DNA from: an uncultured archaeon
Lineage (GTDB): Archaea > Thermoproteota > Nitrososphaeria > Nitrososphaerales > CALBXV01
Reading direction: 5' to 3'
Length of the DNA: 6,305 nucleotides
NCBI GenBank assembly: GCA_937890045.1
Contig: CALBXV010000495.1
Span: forward strand, 1-6,305
Part shown: in pieces, positions 3,940 through 6,305 of the stretch
Position numbering within the stretch: position 1 is the first letter of the stretch
How the letters are laid out: each line of letters begins with the position of its first letter
Notes under the pieces: generated by a model
Database searches by the model: none
The model's input: only the letters and a program-made list of their open reading frames with translations
Told to the model about the DNA's origin: nothing
Program-made: the position numbers and the translations under genes

Positions 3940-6305
3940 GGCACTAGCTCATTATCATTCCAATCATCTTCATCAACATCATCTGCTTGTATGCCATAAT
4001 ATTGAGCCTCTGCGAGTGTTGTAATTTCTCTACTTACAGTTGTTTCAGTAGGTTCTCCAAGCCAATCACTTTGCCAATTATTCCAAACATCTCCCATTGC
4101 ATTTTCTGCACCTGCTAATACAGCATCGTAATCTCCCATAACGCTGATTCGAACTCCCGGCTGTCTATCTGTATTAAACCATATATCTATTGAAGGATCT
4201 AATGTAACCGTTCCGTTAAATATAACTATATTATAAGGATTAATAAATTCTGTTGAAGAAGCTTTATCTATAGTAATAAAAGCTGTTTCTGTATAAGGCA
4301 ATGTAATTATATCACCTGTCTTTGCATATCCTGTTGATTTATCTGTATTTAGTGATATATCAAAAAATCTTGTTTTATGTTGTGGTCTTAATGTTCCTGT
4401 TTTTCTATCAACGCCTATTTTATAATCTGGATGTAATACATTACCTGTTCTGTGTCCTCTAAAATTATCAGTTACAAATCCTGATTTAAACCTATCTAAT
4501 CCGTCCGCATCTTTTATATTTTGTAAATTTGTTTCTTGTTCTAATGCATTTAAACTTGTTACTCTTTCTAAATTTTTAACTCTACCCTGAATTCTACCAA
4601 TATCTTTCATTGTGAATCGTCTATGATCTTGTGATTGAACTGAAATTTTACCAAGATATTGAGTAAAAGGTTGAATATAAAGAGTATGTAATAATATTGA
4701 ATTACTTGGAATTGTTGGACCTGCCGGATGTTCTGCAGGTTCTCCACTAGTTAGAATAAATTGGCCACCTGAACTTAATGCTATTTTATCTATTCTTGGT
4801 AAATAGTGTGACATTGCCGATGTTGACAATGATGTTGCACTCTGTGGTAAATCAAATGTTACAGCTCTAGCACTTGTAAATTCTTCTGAAGTATAATTAA
4901 ATGGTTGAACTGTAATACTTGAAACATCAGTAATAGAAGAAACATCAAAAGCTGCAGATGGATCATGTAATGAATGAACATAAGACCTAAAATCTACGGC
5001 ATCAGATAATTCAAATTCACCATCTCCTTCTAAACCTAACGGATCAAAAATATTGGCTACATATTTTGGTATTCTTTCATACGATAATGCTGGTCCACCT
5101 GAATCTGCATTACCCGAATAAGAATTAACTGAATGAAAACTTCCACCAGCTGATTTAAAGTAATCAAATATAATTACTATAGGATTTTGTGGTGCAGGAG
5201 TTCCTGCTCTTCTTTTAATTGAACCTAATCCATAATATCCATCTCTTTGTCCATCATCTAATAAGTAATTTCCTGTAATATCTTTTGAATCTTCTACAAC
5301 AGCAGAACAAACTCTACTATTAGTAGTTGTATCAGTATTAAATTCGTTAGTTATCGTATCAGCAGTTGTAAACTTTGATTTACTAGTATAATAAAAATAT
5401 ATGTCGTTACTTGTATGTTGAATAACTCTACCTACAGCTCCTGATACACTTCCTGTCAATTTCTGTCCAGGTTTACTAGCTCCAAATCCAGATGCAAGTG
5501 TTAATTTATTAGGTATTGCTCCTGTAGTGTCGTTTGATTCAAAAACTGCTCTTATAGCTAATACATCAGGAACACCTAATGTAATAAGTTCATCATCATA
5601 ATTAGTTCCATAAACAGTTGATTGACTACCTGTAGAAGCTGGTGTTGTTACTGCAACACCTCTTGCTCTATGTATAGTTTTAGCGGCATTAGCACCTGAT
5701 GAATCTTTAGTCGCAGCATATATAACTTTAACTTGATCTGAAACATCCATTGCTGTTGAATTAGTAGAACTAAGTGATATTGCACCTGCAGAACCAGCAG
5801 CTGCTGCTAGAACAGATGCATGTTCTGTAATGTCAATAAGTTTACCTTCGTTTGCATCTCCACCTGTATTATCTTCCATAATAGTTATAGAATAATCACC
5901 TGCATTAGTAGTAGGTTCTGCTGTTAAAACTTCACCAGATACTCCATTGATTGTTCCTGCACCACTACCATTTAATGTTTCTGTAGCTTGTTTTCTAATT
6001 ATCATTGAATTAGGAGTTAAAGAAGATACGAAATCTTTAGGTGTAGCTGCAATAGCTACTGTTTTTTCTTGTTCTTGTAATTGTGTTCTTTGTCTTAAAA
6101 CTTTACCATCTTCATTTGGTCCATTAGCTGTTAAAACTAAGGCCGTATCACTTGTTACAGAAGCTACAATTCCTGATGTAGCACTTGGAAATACAATTAA
6201 ATCTCCTTCTTTTAATTCTTGTGTAAATGTAGTATTAACACCTGTTACAGCTGTTGTACTACCTGCACAATTAACTGTTCCTGTTAATACAAATTGATTG
6301 TCTGT
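3936..6305 (-). CDS. Large virion structural protein, marine T4-like phage type (5' end outside window)
   Basis: The frame is open from the right edge to TGA at 3938-3936, giving 789 visible residues and no start. The ATG at 6005 is visible residue 101, inside continuous coding sequence. Numbered from the edge, residues 1-60 form a beta module of the type TGTVNCAGSTTAVTGVNTTF with GDLIVF. Later blocks are DGQRDGYYGLGSI (351-363), FDYF (380-383), YERIPKY (409-415), SDAVDFRSYV (434-443), HYLPRIDKI (500-508), RRFTMKDIGRIQGRV (562-576), GLDRFKSGFVTDNF (602-615), NPYNIVIFNGT (689-699) and a Trp-rich VWNNWQSDWLGE (740-751). The end is acidic (DDVDEDDWNDNE). I recall this block order from the giant virion structural proteins of T4-like cyanophages, some annotated with DUF4815. 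The role is inferred: a baseplate-periphery or fibre-attachment component of the particle. No enzyme motif is seen. The precise structural role is unknown. Confidence 0.85.
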   Translation of the reverse strand, partial: TDNQFVLTGTVNCAGSTTAVTGVNTTFTQELKEGDLIVFPSATSGIVASVTSDTALVLTANGPNEDGKVLRQRTQLQEQEKTVAIAATPKDFVSSLTPNSMIIRKQATETLNGSGAGTINGVSGEVLTAEPTTNAGDYSITIMEDNTGGDANEGKLIDITEHASVLAAAAGSAGAISLSSTNSTAMDVSDQVKVIYAATKDSSGANAAKTIHRARGVAVTTPASTGSQSTVYGTNYDDELITLGVPDVLAIRAVFESNDTTGAIPNKLTLASGFGASKPGQKLTGSVSGAVGRVIQHTSNDIYFYYTSKSKFTTADTITNEFNTDTTTNSRVCSAVVEDSKDITGNYLLDDGQRDGYYGLGSIKRRAGTPAPQNPIVIIFDYFKSAGGSFHSVNSYSGNADSGGPALSYERIPKYVANIFDPLGLEGDGEFELSDAVDFRSYVHSLHDPSAAFDVSSITDVSSITVQPFNYTSEEFTSARAVTFDLPQSATSLSTSAMSHYLPRIDKIALSSGGQFILTSGEPAEHPAGPTIPSNSILLHTLYIQPFTQYLGKISVQSQDHRRFTMKDIGRIQGRVKNLERVTSLNALEQETNLQNIKDADGLDRFKSGFVTDNFRGHRTGNVLHPDYKIGVDRKTGTLRPQHKTRFFDISLNTDKSTGYAKTGDIITLPYTETAFITIDKASSTEFINPYNIVIFNGTVTLDPSIDIWFNTDRQPGVRISVMGDYDAVLAGAENAMGDVWNNWQSDWLGEPTETTVSREITTLAEAQYYGIQADDVDEDDWNDNELVP

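Noticed and set aside
4720..4739. Inverted repeat CCTGC...GCAGG that could suggest a terminator
   Set aside because: It has a five-base stem, no following T-run on the coding strand, and sits in the middle of a conserved coding region.
5947..6297. Plus-strand open frame of 116 codons
   Set aside because: It is antisense to the N-terminal visible part of the large structural gene, whose beta modules are recognisable on the minus strand.

Overview
The window is a compact stretch of an AT-rich double-stranded DNA phage genome. Every gene lies on the minus strand, so the genes are read from the right edge to the left edge. Several conserved blocks match, from memory, the large virion structural proteins of marine T4-like myoviruses, meaning cyanophages and the related phages of SAR11 and other ocean bacteria. 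Examples are DGQRDGYYGLGSI, HYLPRIDKI, RRFTMKDIGRIQGRV, GLDRFKSGFVTDNF and VWNNWQ in the first gene, and DPLAQSF, RNYCVV-like and FRAIAL blocks in the second. The host cannot be settled from the sequence. No host-like metabolic gene, RNA gene, CRISPR array or insertion element is visible.

Layout in order of transcription: (1) 6305-3936, a large structural protein whose 5' end lies outside the window. Its frame is open to the right edge, so the ATG at 6005 is only an internal methionine. (2) 3939-3892, a possible 15-codon basic mini-ORF joined to both neighbours by ATGA overlaps. (3) 3895-1430, an 821-residue virion structural protein. (4) 1430-1218, a 70-residue protein with a perfect C-terminal heptad coiled coil. 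(5) 1233 to the left edge, the first 411 residues of a tail-fibre-like protein built of beta-rich modules, which reaches a GNVTGNVTG repeat region and has no stop in the window.

There is no intergenic DNA: the junctions are ATGA, ATGA, TAATG and a 16-base overlap. The block therefore looks like one translationally coupled late operon for distal tail, baseplate-periphery or fibre components. The first two large genes carry modules that I recall as parts of one longer polypeptide in related cyanophages, so their junction may be a split of an ancestral giant protein. The 47 bases around that junction are the most interesting part of the window. They can be read either as a bridging mini-ORF or as an acidic tail beyond a TGA stop that would end one base before the next start codon.

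The plus-strand open frames are antisense shadows of these genes. Family assignments rest on recalled motifs, not on a search.
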